The notes under the pieces: model-generated
Seen by the model: only the letters and a program-made list of their open reading frames with translations
The model's database searches: none
What the model was told of the DNA's origin: nothing
Shown: positions 1 to 9,517 of the stretch, piece by piece
Layout: every line of letters starts with the position of its first letter
Numbering within the stretch: position 1 is the stretch's first letter
Program-made: the position numbers and the translations under genes
NCBI GenBank assembly: GCA_002723085.1
Contig: PBNK01000022.1
Span: 1-59,824 of the forward strand
DNA length: 59,824 nt
Direction of reading: 5' to 3'
From: Crocinitomicaceae bacterium
Lineage (GTDB): Bacteria; Bacteroidota; Bacteroidia; Flavobacteriales_D; Parvicellaceae

Positions 1-2
1 CA

Positions 3-962
3 ACAATTTTTAATGAATCCAGACTTATTATCATAATTAATGCAATAATTGGAATAGTTTCAAATAAAATATATTTTGTTCATGCAGTATTTTTTTCTTT
101 TTTTAGTTTAATAGGTTTAACATTTTTCATAAAAACATTAAATCTAATTTTCCCAAAAGAAAATCATAGGTTTATTTTTTGGGCATTAATTCTTTTTCCA
201 AGTATTTTAATCTTTTCATCTGGATTACTAAAAGAACCCATTTTAATTTTAAGTTTAGGAATTTGTTCGTATTTCCTTAACAAGATAATTCAAAATAAAA
301 AAATCAACATTTTATCAATCCTATTTTTAATTTTTAGTATGTTGATTATTTTAAAAATAAAATTTTATGTTTTTTGTTGTTTATCCCCTGCAGTATTAAC
401 TTTTTTAATTATTAAATTTTCTAATAAAAATCCTCATATTTTATTTTTATCATGCATTTTAAGTATTAGTTTTATTTTCATTTTACTTCACTTATTTAGC
501 AACAATTACGACCCCATTAAAATAATATCTAAAAAACAAATTGATTTTATAAGATTAGGAGAATTTTACAATGCGGGGAGTTACTTTGAGATAAATAAAA
601 TTCAAAATAGTTTCTTTTCATTCATCAGTGCTATTCCACATGGGTTTTTAAATAGTTTTTTTAGGCCATTTCCAAATGACATATCTTCAAAAATTCATTT
701 AATTGCTTTTTTTGAAAACTTAATAATTTTTGGATTCATAAGTTATATTTTATTAAAAATTAAAAGACTTAAAGAATTTATTGATCATGGTAATTATGCC
801 TTAATGTATTCTACTTTAGTTTTTGTTAGTTTTTTATATTGCATAATTGGAATAACAACCCCTGTTTTTGGGGCTCTAATAAGGTACAAAGTCCCTGCTT
901 TAATATTTATTATAATTTGCTTAGGACTATGCTTAAAAAGAATTTACATCACTAGAAAATGA
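3..962 (+). CDS. Multi-spanning membrane protein, 5'-truncated by the window edge
   Basis: The reading frame is open from base 3, so the gene starts outside the window; about 319 residues are visible. An internal ATG at 339 exists, but the residues before it are equally hydrophobic and continuous (for example FPSILIFSSGLLKEPILI), so it is not the real start. Several membrane segments are visible, with a short charged stretch between them. The pattern of a proline/serine-rich loop followed by GLLKEP resembles polytopic membrane proteins of Bacteroidota polysaccharide loci (GT39/oligosaccharide-polymerase type), but no catalytic motif is visible, so the role is inferred. Its stop overlaps the ATG of the next gene (ATGA), suggesting co-transcription. 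Confidence 0.75.
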   Translation, partial: TIFNESRLIIIINAIIGIVSNKIYFVHAVFFSFFSLIGLTFFIKTLNLIFPKENHRFIFWALILFPSILIFSSGLLKEPILILSLGICSYFLNKIIQNKKINILSILFLIFSMLIILKIKFYVFCCLSPAVLTFLIIKFSNKNPHILFLSCILSISFIFILLHLFSNNYDPIKIISKKQIDFIRLGEFYNAGSYFEINKIQNSFFSFISAIPHGFLNSFFRPFPNDISSKIHLIAFFENLIIFGFISYILLKIKRLKEFIDHGNYALMYSTLVFVSFLYCIIGITTPVFGALIRYKVPALIFIIICLGLCLKRIYITRK

Positions 963-2620
963 CAACAAAACGCTTTAATCACATAGTTTTATTTTTCCAT
1001 ATTTTATCTAATTTATCGTGTGTTAGACCCAAAAGTGTAGACACAATAATACATAATGCAACTATTTTCTCATTAAATCAAGACAATATGATTTATGAAT
1101 CTATGGCTATTAAAAATGGAAAAATAATTGCAATTGGAAAGGAAAATCAAATTCTAAATAAGTACAGTTCAAAAACTAAAATAGATTTAAAAAAACAATT
1201 TGTTTTTCCAGGTTTTATTGACTCACACTGTCATTTTTTACAATATGGAATTCAAAAAGAAAAAATTAATTTAGAAAAGGCCAAATCATTTGATGAAATT
1301 ATTTCAATTTTAAAAAAAGTTAACCAAAAGGATAGCAATAGTTGGATTCAAGGATATGGATGGGATCAAAATGAATGGGAAAAAATCTCTTACCCAAATT
1401 ACTTAAACAACAAAAAACTAAATCAATTATTCCCAAATCAGCCAGTAATTCTTTCTAGAATAGATGGTCATGCCATAATGGTAAATCAAAAAGCTATAGA
1501 CATAGCTAAAATACCCTTGGATACAATTATTAGTGGAGGCAGAATTGAATACATTAATGGTGATTATACTGGAATATTTATTGACAATGCAATGGATTTA
1601 ATATTCAATAAAATCCCTGAGCCAAATGAATATGAGAAAAAAAAGGCATTATTAAAAGCTCAAAAAGATTGTTTAGCGGCTGGTTTAACAACATTAGATA
1701 TTGCAGGCCTAGATTATCAAGATATTGAACTTATTCAAAACCTTCATCATTCTAATGAATTGAAAATTAGAATTTACGCCATGATTAGCGATAATAATGA
1801 AAACTTTTCATACTTCATAGACAGCATTGGGGAGCCTATTTTAGAACCTAAATTAACAGTAAGATCTTTTAAGTTTTTTGCTGATGGATCACTGGGTTCT
1901 AGAGGAGCATGCTTAATAAAGCCCTATTCTGACATAAATAAGAATCATTATGGGCAAATATTAACAAATATGGATAATTACATCAAAAAACTAAATACTT
2001 TAAATGAGTATGGTTTTCAAGCATGCACCCATGCTATTGGCGACTCTGCTAATAGAGAAATTTTAAAAGCATATTCAAAAATATTGAAAGGACATAATGA
2101 TAAAAGATGGAGGGATGAGCATGCTCAATGTATTGACCCTATTGATTTGCATTATTTTAGAGACTTTAATATAATCCCATCCGTTCAACCAACTCATGCA
2201 ACATCTGATTTTATATGGGCATTAACAAGAATAGGAAAAGAACGGCTTAACAATTGTTATCAATACAACACATTATTTAACCAAAATCAACTTATTATTT
2301 TAGGAACAGATTTTCCTGTTGAAGGAATTAATCCATTGCAAACATTTTATGCTGCTGTTTATCGAAAAAACAAAAAAAATAGACCTATAGGAGGGTTTCA
2401 AATTAAAGAGGCATTATCTAATATAGACGCTATTAAAGGAATGACTTTTTGGGCTACACTTGGAAATTTTGAAGAAAAGAACAAAGGGTCTTTAGAAATT
2501 GGAAAATTTGCTGATTTTATTGTTCTAAATAATGATATTACAACATGTAATGAAAATGAAGTTCTTAAAACAAAAGTATTGAGAACGTTTATAGGAGGAG
2601 AACAAGTTTATAAAAACTAA
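959..2620 (+). CDS. Amidohydrolase family 3 (YtcJ-like) lipoprotein
   Basis: A 553-residue metal-dependent hydrolase of the amidohydrolase_3/YtcJ type. The N-terminus ends in a lipobox-like SNLSC, suggesting an exported lipoprotein. Visible motifs are DSHCH (His90 and His92, first metal ligands), DGHAIMVN, DGSLGSRGA, THAIGD, DEHAQ and LGTDFPVEG (the late metal-binding Asp). The C-terminal GSLEIGKFADFIVL is the usual small beta-sandwich of amidohydrolases. Length matches the family (about 540-560 residues). The substrate cannot be told from sequence; related enzymes act on amides or formamides. The start overlaps the preceding stop by 4 bases, and the 3' end overlaps the convergent OmpA-family gene by 4 bases. 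Confidence 0.9.
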   Translation: MTTKRFNHIVLFFHILSNLSCVRPKSVDTIIHNATIFSLNQDNMIYESMAIKNGKIIAIGKENQILNKYSSKTKIDLKKQFVFPGFIDSHCHFLQYGIQKEKINLEKAKSFDEIISILKKVNQKDSNSWIQGYGWDQNEWEKISYPNYLNNKKLNQLFPNQPVILSRIDGHAIMVNQKAIDIAKIPLDTIISGGRIEYINGDYTGIFIDNAMDLIFNKIPEPNEYEKKKALLKAQKDCLAAGLTTLDIAGLDYQDIELIQNLHHSNELKIRIYAMISDNNENFSYFIDSIGEPILEPKLTVRSFKFFADGSLGSRGACLIKPYSDINKNHYGQILTNMDNYIKKLNTLNEYGFQACTHAIGDSANREILKAYSKILKGHNDKRWRDEHAQCIDPIDLHYFRDFNIIPSVQPTHATSDFIWALTRIGKERLNNCYQYNTLFNQNQLIILGTDFPVEGINPLQTFYAAVYRKNKKNRPIGGFQIKEALSNIDAIKGMTFWATLGNFEEKNKGSLEIGKFADFIVLNNDITTCNENEVLKTKVLRTFIGGEQVYKN

Positions 2621-5025
2621 TCTAAATTCTGTTGAATAATCTTAAGCTCAGTTCTTCTATTAACTTGATGCATTGCCTCTTCACATTCTTGATCGTCTCC
2701 ACATCTATTTAATAACTTAGACTCACCATAAGCCTTATAATTCATCCGTAGCAACTCAATACCATTTTCACTAAAATAGCTGACTACTTTGTTCATTCGC
2801 TTTTGAGATAATTTCATGTTGTATTTAGCCGTTGAAGTTGCACTTGCATGAGAAAATATCTGAATTTTAGCATTAGGATTATCAATTAGTGATTTTATCA
2901 TAGAATCTAAAACAGGATAATATGATTTATCAATTTCATAAACATTTGAAGGGTAATAAATTACATGATTTTCAATGCTGATTTTTTTCTTTACTTCTTC
3001 AACATATTCTTCTTTTTCTAATTCTTCTGTTTCAGTAATGGTATATTTAGAAGAAACCATTCTCTTAAACTCATACATTCCAAAATCATCTTTATCAAGT
3101 GTAACCAATATTTTATTAGAACGATTAACAATATTAATTTTTAAATCTAGATTGAAGTATGGGGAAGATTCATCAATCCTAAAAATAAGATCTTCAAGTA
3201 ATGGTAAATTATCAAGAATAAATGAACCATCACTATTAGTTTCGGCAATTGAAAGTAAATTACCTTCCTTGTCAAGAATTTCAAATGCAATTTTATCATT
3301 AATGCCATCAATATGTGTAAAAACACCTTTTACAAGCATTCTTTCTTTTGCGAAAACAAGTAAAGACTCTTCTTCATTCAGCAATTGAATATTAGTAGTG
3401 TTGTCATAGTCTAAAAGACGATAAATAAAATTACCATTATTATCTTTTGTCATTGTAGCCATAAGGTGATCAACATTATTATACACTTTTAAAAGTAAAT
3501 CTTCCGTCTCATCTACTTTTATAATATAATTTGTACCATATGGAAGGTTTTCAAAAATGAAATTACCAAACTCGTCTGTTTGGGTTTGCATAAATATATT
3601 TCCTTCCTCATCTACTAAATAAACAGTTATTAATTTGTTGGAATCTAATAAAATTGTTTGATACTCCAATTGACCTTTAAAGTCATATGTTCCTAAATCT
3701 AGATTAACATCCCCTTCATCAATTAATGATAAAACTCCAGCATTTTTATAAGATAATTTTCTAAAAACAAATTCACCATGTTCGTTAGCCATCAACATTG
3801 ATTGATCATTATTTTGAAAAAGCGTTAAAATAACTTCACCTTCATCATTAACTTTAATAGTATATTTTCTATCAGAGGGTAAATAATTAAAATTAAAATG
3901 ACCATTATTATCAGTAGTTGTTATAGCAAAAACATTTCCATCTTCATCCAATAACATTACTTTCATATTGTCAGGTTTACCTTTCAACCTGTAATATTCA
4001 AACTTTCCAGAAATTGAACTAAAATCTTTATCAAAAATTGCTTTATCTATAATTTCAAAAGAATATATATCATCATTTAAAACACTTAATGTGGTATCGT
4101 TTTCGTCTGGTCTATTGGATACAAAATATCCAGTGTTTTTATCGTTATTAAAAACAATTCCAAAATCATCTTCAGTTGAATTGATAACTTTTCCTAGATT
4201 AGTTACATTGCCCCAATTGATAACATTTTCTGGTAATGTATCAATAGTCTCCGCTACAAAAAGATCAAGTTTACCATTTGAATCATATCCATCAGAAGAA
4301 AAATAAAGCTTACCATTATGAATTGTTGTAAAAGATTCATTAGCATCACTATTTACGCTATCTAAGGGAATAGGATCCGACCATTCACCATTAGTTCGTT
4401 TTGATACAAAAAGGTTTACACCCTTATTTTTACAAGGTAAATTTGATGCAAAAACAAGAACCTTACCATCTGGAGACATTGTTGGACAAGTATAATTATA
4501 CTGAGATTCACAAAAAGACAGTTTTTCTTTTTCTCTTAATTTACCATCATCAATTTTTACAGAATAAAGTTGCACATGTCTATACTTATCAGTTCTTTTC
4601 TTTTTTGAAACATATTCATTTTCTACATAAACTGCTTCACTATAATCATTATTAAATGTAATAGGTCCAACATTTAAATGACTCATAAGGAAATAGCTAA
4701 AAACTTTAATTTTATCAAAATTGACAGAATCAATTCCATTATAAGTAATAGAAGATTTAAAAATATTGTAATGGCTTGTTTCACTCCAATCTGACTCACC
4801 TAAGGTGTTTTTATTCCACTCTCTGTTGGAACAAAAAACTAACTCTGAATTATAAAAAACAGGGCAAATTTCAGAATAGTTTGAATTTAATCCGTAAGTA
4901 TTAAAAACTTCAAAAATTCTTTCTTTTCTTACTTTTAAAGAGTCACCTGGAATTGATGCTCTAATATTGCAAAAACAAAATACAAGAAAAACGGATAATA
5001 TGTATTTAAAAGTTTTGTCTTTCAT
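2617..5025 (-). CDS. OmpA-family protein with PD40 propeller and three Cna-B-like repeats, T9SS-associated (PorE-like)
   Basis: An exported 802-residue protein. After a signal peptide, residues about 45-335 carry PD40/WD40-like beta-propeller units (for example CPTMSPDGKVLVFAS and KLYFSSDGYDSNGKLDLF). Residues about 338-685 hold three related units of roughly 110 residues, each with a (D/K)E(D/E)GN turn followed by DG/NG-x-F and a LP motif, typical of carboxypeptidase-regulatory/Cna-B folds. Residues about 690-800 form an OmpA-type peptidoglycan-binding domain ending in NRRTEL. Its ATG lies directly after the stop of the PorP/SprF gene. Such PorP/SprF plus OmpA pairs are established parts or accessories of type IX secretion and gliding; PorE itself also has a TPR segment, which is not obvious here, so the exact role is inferred. 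Confidence 0.88.
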   Translation of the reverse strand: MKDKTFKYILSVFLVFCFCNIRASIPGDSLKVRKERIFEVFNTYGLNSNYSEICPVFYNSELVFCSNREWNKNTLGESDWSETSHYNIFKSSITYNGIDSVNFDKIKVFSYFLMSHLNVGPITFNNDYSEAVYVENEYVSKKKRTDKYRHVQLYSVKIDDGKLREKEKLSFCESQYNYTCPTMSPDGKVLVFASNLPCKNKGVNLFVSKRTNGEWSDPIPLDSVNSDANESFTTIHNGKLYFSSDGYDSNGKLDLFVAETIDTLPENVINWGNVTNLGKVINSTEDDFGIVFNNDKNTGYFVSNRPDENDTTLSVLNDDIYSFEIIDKAIFDKDFSSISGKFEYYRLKGKPDNMKVMLLDEDGNVFAITTTDNNGHFNFNYLPSDRKYTIKVNDEGEVILTLFQNNDQSMLMANEHGEFVFRKLSYKNAGVLSLIDEGDVNLDLGTYDFKGQLEYQTILLDSNKLITVYLVDEEGNIFMQTQTDEFGNFIFENLPYGTNYIIKVDETEDLLLKVYNNVDHLMATMTKDNNGNFIYRLLDYDNTTNIQLLNEEESLLVFAKERMLVKGVFTHIDGINDKIAFEILDKEGNLLSIAETNSDGSFILDNLPLLEDLIFRIDESSPYFNLDLKINIVNRSNKILVTLDKDDFGMYEFKRMVSSKYTITETEELEKEEYVEEVKKKISIENHVIYYPSNVYEIDKSYYPVLDSMIKSLIDNPNAKIQIFSHASATSTAKYNMKLSQKRMNKVVSYFSENGIELLRMNYKAYGESKLLNRCGDDQECEEAMHQVNRRTELKIIQQNLD

Positions 5026-5964
5026 TTACAGATATCTTGGTGAAACTAAAGGTGATTTTTTTCTAATATTAATATCGGTTCCTAAAAAGATTTCATGAGA
5101 ACCAGAATTAGTGTTTCTTAATGGACTTAAATCAAAATCATAACTATAGCCCATTCTTAAATGATCGTTAACATTATATTCTAAAAGGAAAACTATATTT
5201 TTAGTAGATCTGTAAGAACCTCCAATCCACAAAACCTTATTCAAAAGTATACTAGAATTTATATCATAGTTCAGTGGCATTCCAGGAAGATACTTTAGCA
5301 TTATTGAAGGCTTAAATACTAAATTATTCTTTAGCTCAATAGCTCCTCCTGTTGCAAAATTAAAGTATCTATTTAGTTCTAGACTAGTTACAGATGATTC
5401 TTGGATAACTAAACTATTGCCTTGTAAATGACTAAAGCTAAAACCCGCATAGAAAAAATCGTTGTAAAAATAAGTTCCAAAATCAAAATTGGGTTGAATT
5501 GCCTGAAGAGTTATTTTATCATCATGAATATCATTTGATTCTTGAAAATTCAACAACCCTTTTTCTAATCTAGTCGACAAAAACCCGCCTCTTAGACCGA
5601 AAGATAAATCACCAAATCTTGTTTGAACATGATATGCATAAGTACCTTGAAAAGCAGAAGACTTAGTTGGACCTATTTCATCTAAAACAACGTTAACTCC
5701 CAAAGCCGTATTGTTTCCCCTAAATGGAGAATGAGCTGAAAGATTTACAGTATTTGGAGCACCCTCAAAACCAACCCATTGTGTTCTAAATAATAGAACT
5801 CCACTTAAGGCATCTCTTGACCCTGCATATGCAGGGTTAATTGTAAATTGATTAAACATATACTGACTATATAAAGCATCAGATTGAGCTTTAAAAGAAA
5901 AGCAACTGCCCAATATAGTAGATAACATTAGGCACAAAAGTTTAATTTTATTCAATTGCAACAT
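5026..5964 (-). CDS. PorP/SprF family type IX secretion outer-membrane protein
   Basis: A 312-residue outer-membrane barrel of the PorP/SprF family. After a signal peptide ending near SFKAQ come the family hallmarks SQYMFNQFTINPAYAGSRD and FRTQWVGFEGAPNT, then alternating barrel strands and a GYSYDFDLSPL segment near the C-terminus. Family members bind T9SS accessory proteins or escort type B cargo; in Flavobacterium, SprF is needed for the adhesin SprB. It is the first gene of a minus-strand pair with the OmpA/PD40 protein, whose ATG follows its stop with no gap. A type B cargo protein lies about 12 kb away, so a partnership is possible but not shown. Confidence 0.93.
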   Translation of the reverse strand: MLQLNKIKLLCLMLSTILGSCFSFKAQSDALYSQYMFNQFTINPAYAGSRDALSGVLLFRTQWVGFEGAPNTVNLSAHSPFRGNNTALGVNVVLDEIGPTKSSAFQGTYAYHVQTRFGDLSFGLRGGFLSTRLEKGLLNFQESNDIHDDKITLQAIQPNFDFGTYFYNDFFYAGFSFSHLQGNSLVIQESSVTSLELNRYFNFATGGAIELKNNLVFKPSIMLKYLPGMPLNYDINSSILLNKVLWIGGSYRSTKNIVFLLEYNVNDHLRMGYSYDFDLSPLRNTNSGSHEIFLGTDINIRKKSPLVSPRYL

Positions 5965-5971
5965 CTAAGCG

Positions 5972-5979
5972 CAAAAATA
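5972..5979 (-). promoter_or_regulatory. Candidate -7 promoter box of the porP-like operon
   Basis: Read on the minus strand this is TATTTTTG, a full match to the Bacteroidota -7 consensus TAnnTTTG. No convincing -33 TTTG is visible at the usual distance. The ATG begins only 7 bases downstream of the box, which would leave almost no 5' leader. Confidence 0.35.
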
Positions 5980-6032
5980 GTGCTTTATATAAAAGAATGT
6001 TAAAGAATTCTTAAAAGAATTGCTAACACATG

Positions 6033-6060
6033 TTGATATCGATGTATTTTATTAGATTTG
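6033..6060 (+). promoter_or_regulatory. guaB promoter (-33 TTG, 17 bases, -7 TAGATTTG)
   Basis: TTG at 6033-6035 and TAGATTTG at 6053-6060 match the Bacteroidota sigma-factor consensus (TTTG / TAnnTTTG) with a 17-base gap. Transcription would start near 6066, between an upstream in-frame ATG at 6030 and the conserved guaB start at 6090, and so supports the latter. Confidence 0.65.
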
Positions 6061-6089
6061 TGAGAATTTTAAGGGAAAAACAACAAATT

Positions 6090-7562
6090 ATGAACGAAAA
6101 ATCCTCTAAATTCATTGGTGAAGGCTTAACTTATGATGATGTACTTCTTGTTCCAGCCTTTTCAGAAATACTGCCAAATCAGGTAAAATTAAACTCTAAA
6201 TTTTCTAGAAATATTCCTATTAATACCCCAATCATATCCGCTGCAATGGATACAGTAACCGAACATTCTTTAGCAATTTCAATTGCACAACAAGGAGGAA
6301 TTGGAGTAATACATAAAAACATGTCTATTTCTTCTCAAGCAAATGAAGTAAGAAAGGTAAAAAGATCCGAAAGTGGGATGATACTTGATCCAATTACAGT
6401 AGGTGAAGATGCCATTATTGCAGACTCTTTAAAACTAATGGCTGAAAATAAAATTGGTGGAATTCCTGTAACTAATTCAAAAAACAAGCTTGTTGGTATT
6501 GTAACAAATAGAGATTTGAGATTTGAAAAAAACATTACAAAAAACGTTACTGAAGTAATGACTTCTAAAAACCTAATTACTGCCAATGAAGATGTAAATC
6601 TTCATAAAGCTGAATCAATTCTTCAAAAACATAAAATTGAAAAACTTCCTGTAATTGACAATGAAAATCACCTTATAGGTTTAATTACTTTTAAAGATAT
6701 AATTAAAGTCAAACAGCACCCTAATAGCTGTAAAGATGAATTTGGTAGACTTCGCGTAGCTGCTGCTGTTGGAATTGCAAAAGATACTTTTAAAAGAATT
6801 ACTGCACTTGTAGAAGCTGGAACAGACGCCATTGTTATAGATACAGCCCATGGTCATACAAAAGGGGTAATAGATTTACTTAAAAAAGTTAAACAAAAAT
6901 TTAAAAACTTAGATGTTGTTGTTGGAAATGTGGCAACTGGAGAAGCTGCTAAAGATTTAGCTCATGCTGGAGCAGATGCAATTAAAGTAGGAATTGGGCC
7001 TGGATCAATATGCACTACTAGAGTTATTGCTGGAGTAGGATTTCCTCAACTTTCAGCAATTATAAATGTTGCTGATGCTCTTCAAGATGCCAATATTCCA
7101 ATTATAGCAGATGGAGGAATTCGGTTTACTGGTGATATTCCTAAAGCATTAGCCGCAGGTGCTAGCAGTGTGATGATGGGATCTATGTTTGCTGGAACTG
7201 AAGAATCTCCAGGTGAAACTATAATTTATGAAGGAAGGAAATTTAAATCATATAGAGGAATGGGATCTCTTGAAGCCATGCAAAAAGGATCCAAAGACAG
7301 ATATTTTCAAGAAGAAGAAGATGACATAAAAAAATTAGTTCCTGAAGGAATTTCAGCTAGAGTTCCATTTAAAGGAACACTTAAAGAATTAATGCATCAA
7401 CTTATTGGTGGATTGAGAGCTGGTATGGGTTACTGTGGTGCAAAAAACATAGAATCATTAAAAAGTGCAAAATTTGTAAAAATCACTCACTCTGGAATGA
7501 TTGAAAGTCATCCTCATGATGTAGCCATTACAAGAGAGGCTCCAAACTATAATTTAAGATAA
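6090..7562 (+). CDS. guaB: Inosine-5'-monophosphate dehydrogenase
   Basis: Converts IMP to XMP with NAD+, the first committed step of GMP synthesis in the cytoplasm. The 490-residue protein has the expected order: TIM-barrel start [12 protein letters not shown], a two-CBS insert (about residues 95-210, with [10 protein letters not shown] and [10 protein letters not shown]), the phosphate/NAD loop [11 protein letters not shown] with the catalytic Cys, and the mobile flap segment [10 protein letters not shown] followed by the arginine-containing catalytic region. An in-frame ATG at 6030 would add 20 residues unlike the family and lies upstream of the promoter at 6033-6060, so 6090 is chosen. 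It heads a plus-strand run followed 17 bases later by a parvulin gene. Confidence 0.97.
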   Translation: MNEKSSKFIGEGLTYDDVLLVPAFSEILPNQVKLNSKFSRNIPINTPIISAAMDTVTEHSLAISIAQQGGIGVIHKNMSISSQANEVRKVKRSESGMILDPITVGEDAIIADSLKLMAENKIGGIPVTNSKNKLVGIVTNRDLRFEKNITKNVTEVMTSKNLITANEDVNLHKAESILQKHKIEKLPVIDNENHLIGLITFKDIIKVKQHPNSCKDEFGRLRVAAAVGIAKDTFKRITALVEAGTDAIVIDTAHGHTKGVIDLLKKVKQKFKNLDVVVGNVATGEAAKDLAHAGADAIKVGIGPGSICTTRVIAGVGFPQLSAIINVADALQDANIPIIADGGIRFTGDIPKALAAGASSVMMGSMFAGTEESPGETIIYEGRKFKSYRGMGSLEAMQKGSKDRYFQEEEDDIKKLVPEGISARVPFKGTLKELMHQLIGGLRAGMGYCGAKNIESLKSAKFVKITHSGMIESHPHDVAITREAPNYNLR

Positions 7563-7579
7563 ATTTTAAAAAATTACAT

Positions 7580-9514
7580 ATGAAATTCAAATGGATTTTA
7601 TTTCTAAGCATTTTTGCTTTAGAAACTACTGCTCAAAAACAGGTTTTATTAACTATTGATGATAAGCCAATATACAAATCTGAATTTGAACAAATATATT
7701 GGAAGAATAAAAAAGAAAAATTTGCAACTAAGGAAGATTTAGATGAATATATAAAATTGTTTTCCAATTTCAAGCTAAAAGTAAAAGCAGCTGAAGCCAG
7801 AGGACTTGATACAGCTAAAAAATTCATTAATGAACTGTCTGGTTACATCCTACAATTAGAAAAACCATATTTAATTGACACATCTATAAATGAAGAGTTA
7901 ATTAAAGAAGCATATTTCAGAATAAAAAATGAATTAAATGCTTCACACATAATGGTGAAATTAAATGGAAACCCAACCCCAACAGATACTTTAAAAGCAT
8001 ATAATAAAATAATTTCAATTAAAGAATCTCTTATAAAAAATGAACAATCTTTTGAAGAAACAGCCTCAGAAATTTCTGAAGATCCTTCTGCTAAAAACAA
8101 TAATGGGAATTTAGGATATTTTACAGCATTTAAAATGGTTTATCCATTTGAAGAAATGGCTTATAACACAAAAGTTGGCGAAATTTCTGATCCTATTAGG
8201 ACAAGGTTTGGATATCATTTAATTAAAGTAAATGATATTAGAGCTGCTAAAGGAAAGGTAAAAGCAGCTCATATTATGATAGCTAACAGTAATGATCCAA
8301 CTCAAAAAAACATTGCTCAAATAAAGATTAATGAAATACACAAAAAACTAATTGAGGGAGCTGACTTTTCTCAACTAGCTCAAGAATTTTCAAGTGATAG
8401 AAATTCAGCAAAAAAAGGAGGAGAATTAGGTTGGATAAAATCTGGCGGTAACTATTATAAAGAATTTGAAGATGCTGTTTTTGGACTTGAAAATAATAAT
8501 GATATTTCTGAACCATTTCAAACTCCTGGTGGGTGGCATGTTGTGAAACGACTATCTTATGAACCTATAGGAGATTTAGAATCAATGAGATATGAAATAA
8601 AAAACAAAATCCAAAAAGATTCAAGATCAGCTAAAACTAAATCTTCATTTATTAATAAATTAAAAAATGAATATGATTTTAAACTTAAGTATAAGGAAGA
8701 CCTATTTATTAGCTTTTTTGATGATATAAATAAAGACTCAATTGAATTTTCAAATTTAAAAAAAGCAAATAAAACACTTTTTAAATTTAGTGATAAAGAA
8801 TTTACAAATAAAGACTTTGCTATTTACTTAAATAAGGTTTTTGAAAACCAAAAAAATAGTATTAATAAAAATTCACTTAATAAATCACTTAAAAATTATA
8901 TTAATTCCCAACTCATTGAATATGAAAAAAGTCAATTGAAGAATAAGTATCCTGAATTTAAAGCTTTGGTAAAAGAATATAGAGATGGGATATTATTATT
9001 TGAAATATCAGACCAAATGATTTGGAGTAAAGCCATAAAAGACACTAATGGATTAAAAAGATTTTATGAAGAAAATTTAAATAAATGGACATGGCCTTTA
9101 AGGGCAAATGTTGAAATTTATAGCACATCAAATAAAGAAATTGCTTCGAAAGCTCATGAAATGAAAAAAGAAAACAAAATTTCAAGCGATTCAATAGTCA
9201 AAATTTCTAATGTAAATTCTTCATTAGATCTTATTTACCATAAAGACATTTTATCGTTTGAAAATAATGAAATATTATCAAATTTTGAAGCTAAAATTGG
9301 AATAAGCGATATTAAGTTTTTAAACAATAAACATAGTTTTATCTTTATTTCTGAAATTATTCAGCCTGCACCAAAAAAACTTAATGAAGCAGAAGGGTTA
9401 ATTGTTTCTGAATACCAACAATTCCTTGAAGAAAAATGGCTTAATGAATTGCAAGCAAAACACAAAGTTGAAATCAATTATGATGTACTTTACAGCATTA
9501 AAGAAAAACCTTAA
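7580..9514 (+). CDS. Double-parvulin peptidyl-prolyl isomerase (PpiC type), periplasmic
   Basis: An exported 644-residue foldase. A signal peptide (about residues 1-19, ending TTAQ) is followed by an alpha-helical SurA-like N-domain and two consecutive parvulin domains at about 118-220 (ASHIMVKL ... GNLGYF ... FGYHLIKV) and 226-327 (AAHIMIAN ... GGELGWI ... GGWHVVKR). The remaining 300 residues are lysine/asparagine-rich and helical, with no recognisable catalytic motif. Parvulins of this kind help outer-membrane proteins fold and cross the periplasm. It is followed after 3 bases by a SurA-N-like lipoprotein and then a second parvulin gene, a trio that looks like one chaperone unit downstream of guaB. 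Confidence 0.92.
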   Translation: MKFKWILFLSIFALETTAQKQVLLTIDDKPIYKSEFEQIYWKNKKEKFATKEDLDEYIKLFSNFKLKVKAAEARGLDTAKKFINELSGYILQLEKPYLIDTSINEELIKEAYFRIKNELNASHIMVKLNGNPTPTDTLKAYNKIISIKESLIKNEQSFEETASEISEDPSAKNNNGNLGYFTAFKMVYPFEEMAYNTKVGEISDPIRTRFGYHLIKVNDIRAAKGKVKAAHIMIANSNDPTQKNIAQIKINEIHKKLIEGADFSQLAQEFSSDRNSAKKGGELGWIKSGGNYYKEFEDAVFGLENNNDISEPFQTPGGWHVVKRLSYEPIGDLESMRYEIKNKIQKDSRSAKTKSSFINKLKNEYDFKLKYKEDLFISFFDDINKDSIEFSNLKKANKTLFKFSDKEFTNKDFAIYLNKVFENQKNSINKNSLNKSLKNYINSQLIEYEKSQLKNKYPEFKALVKEYRDGILLFEISDQMIWSKAIKDTNGLKRFYEENLNKWTWPLRANVEIYSTSNKEIASKAHEMKKENKISSDSIVKISNVNSSLDLIYHKDILSFENNEILSNFEAKIGISDIKFLNNKHSFIFISEIIQPAPKKLNEAEGLIVSEYQQFLEEKWLNELQAKHKVEINYDVLYSIKEKP

Positions 9515-9517
9515 TAT

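Noticed and set aside
2975-3388. Open frame opposite the OmpA/PD40 gene
   Set aside because: It is antisense to a well-supported gene, has no domain or plausible initiation context, and its composition is that of a reversed coding strand.
4401-4655. Short plus-strand open frame rich in His, Leu and Tyr
   Set aside because: Antisense shadow of the PD40 region; no start signal or recognisable protein.
5026-5964. Direct partnership of the PorP/SprF-like protein with the type B adhesin
   Set aside because: The genes are 12 kb apart on opposite strands; without expression or phylogenetic data a specific pairing is not supported.
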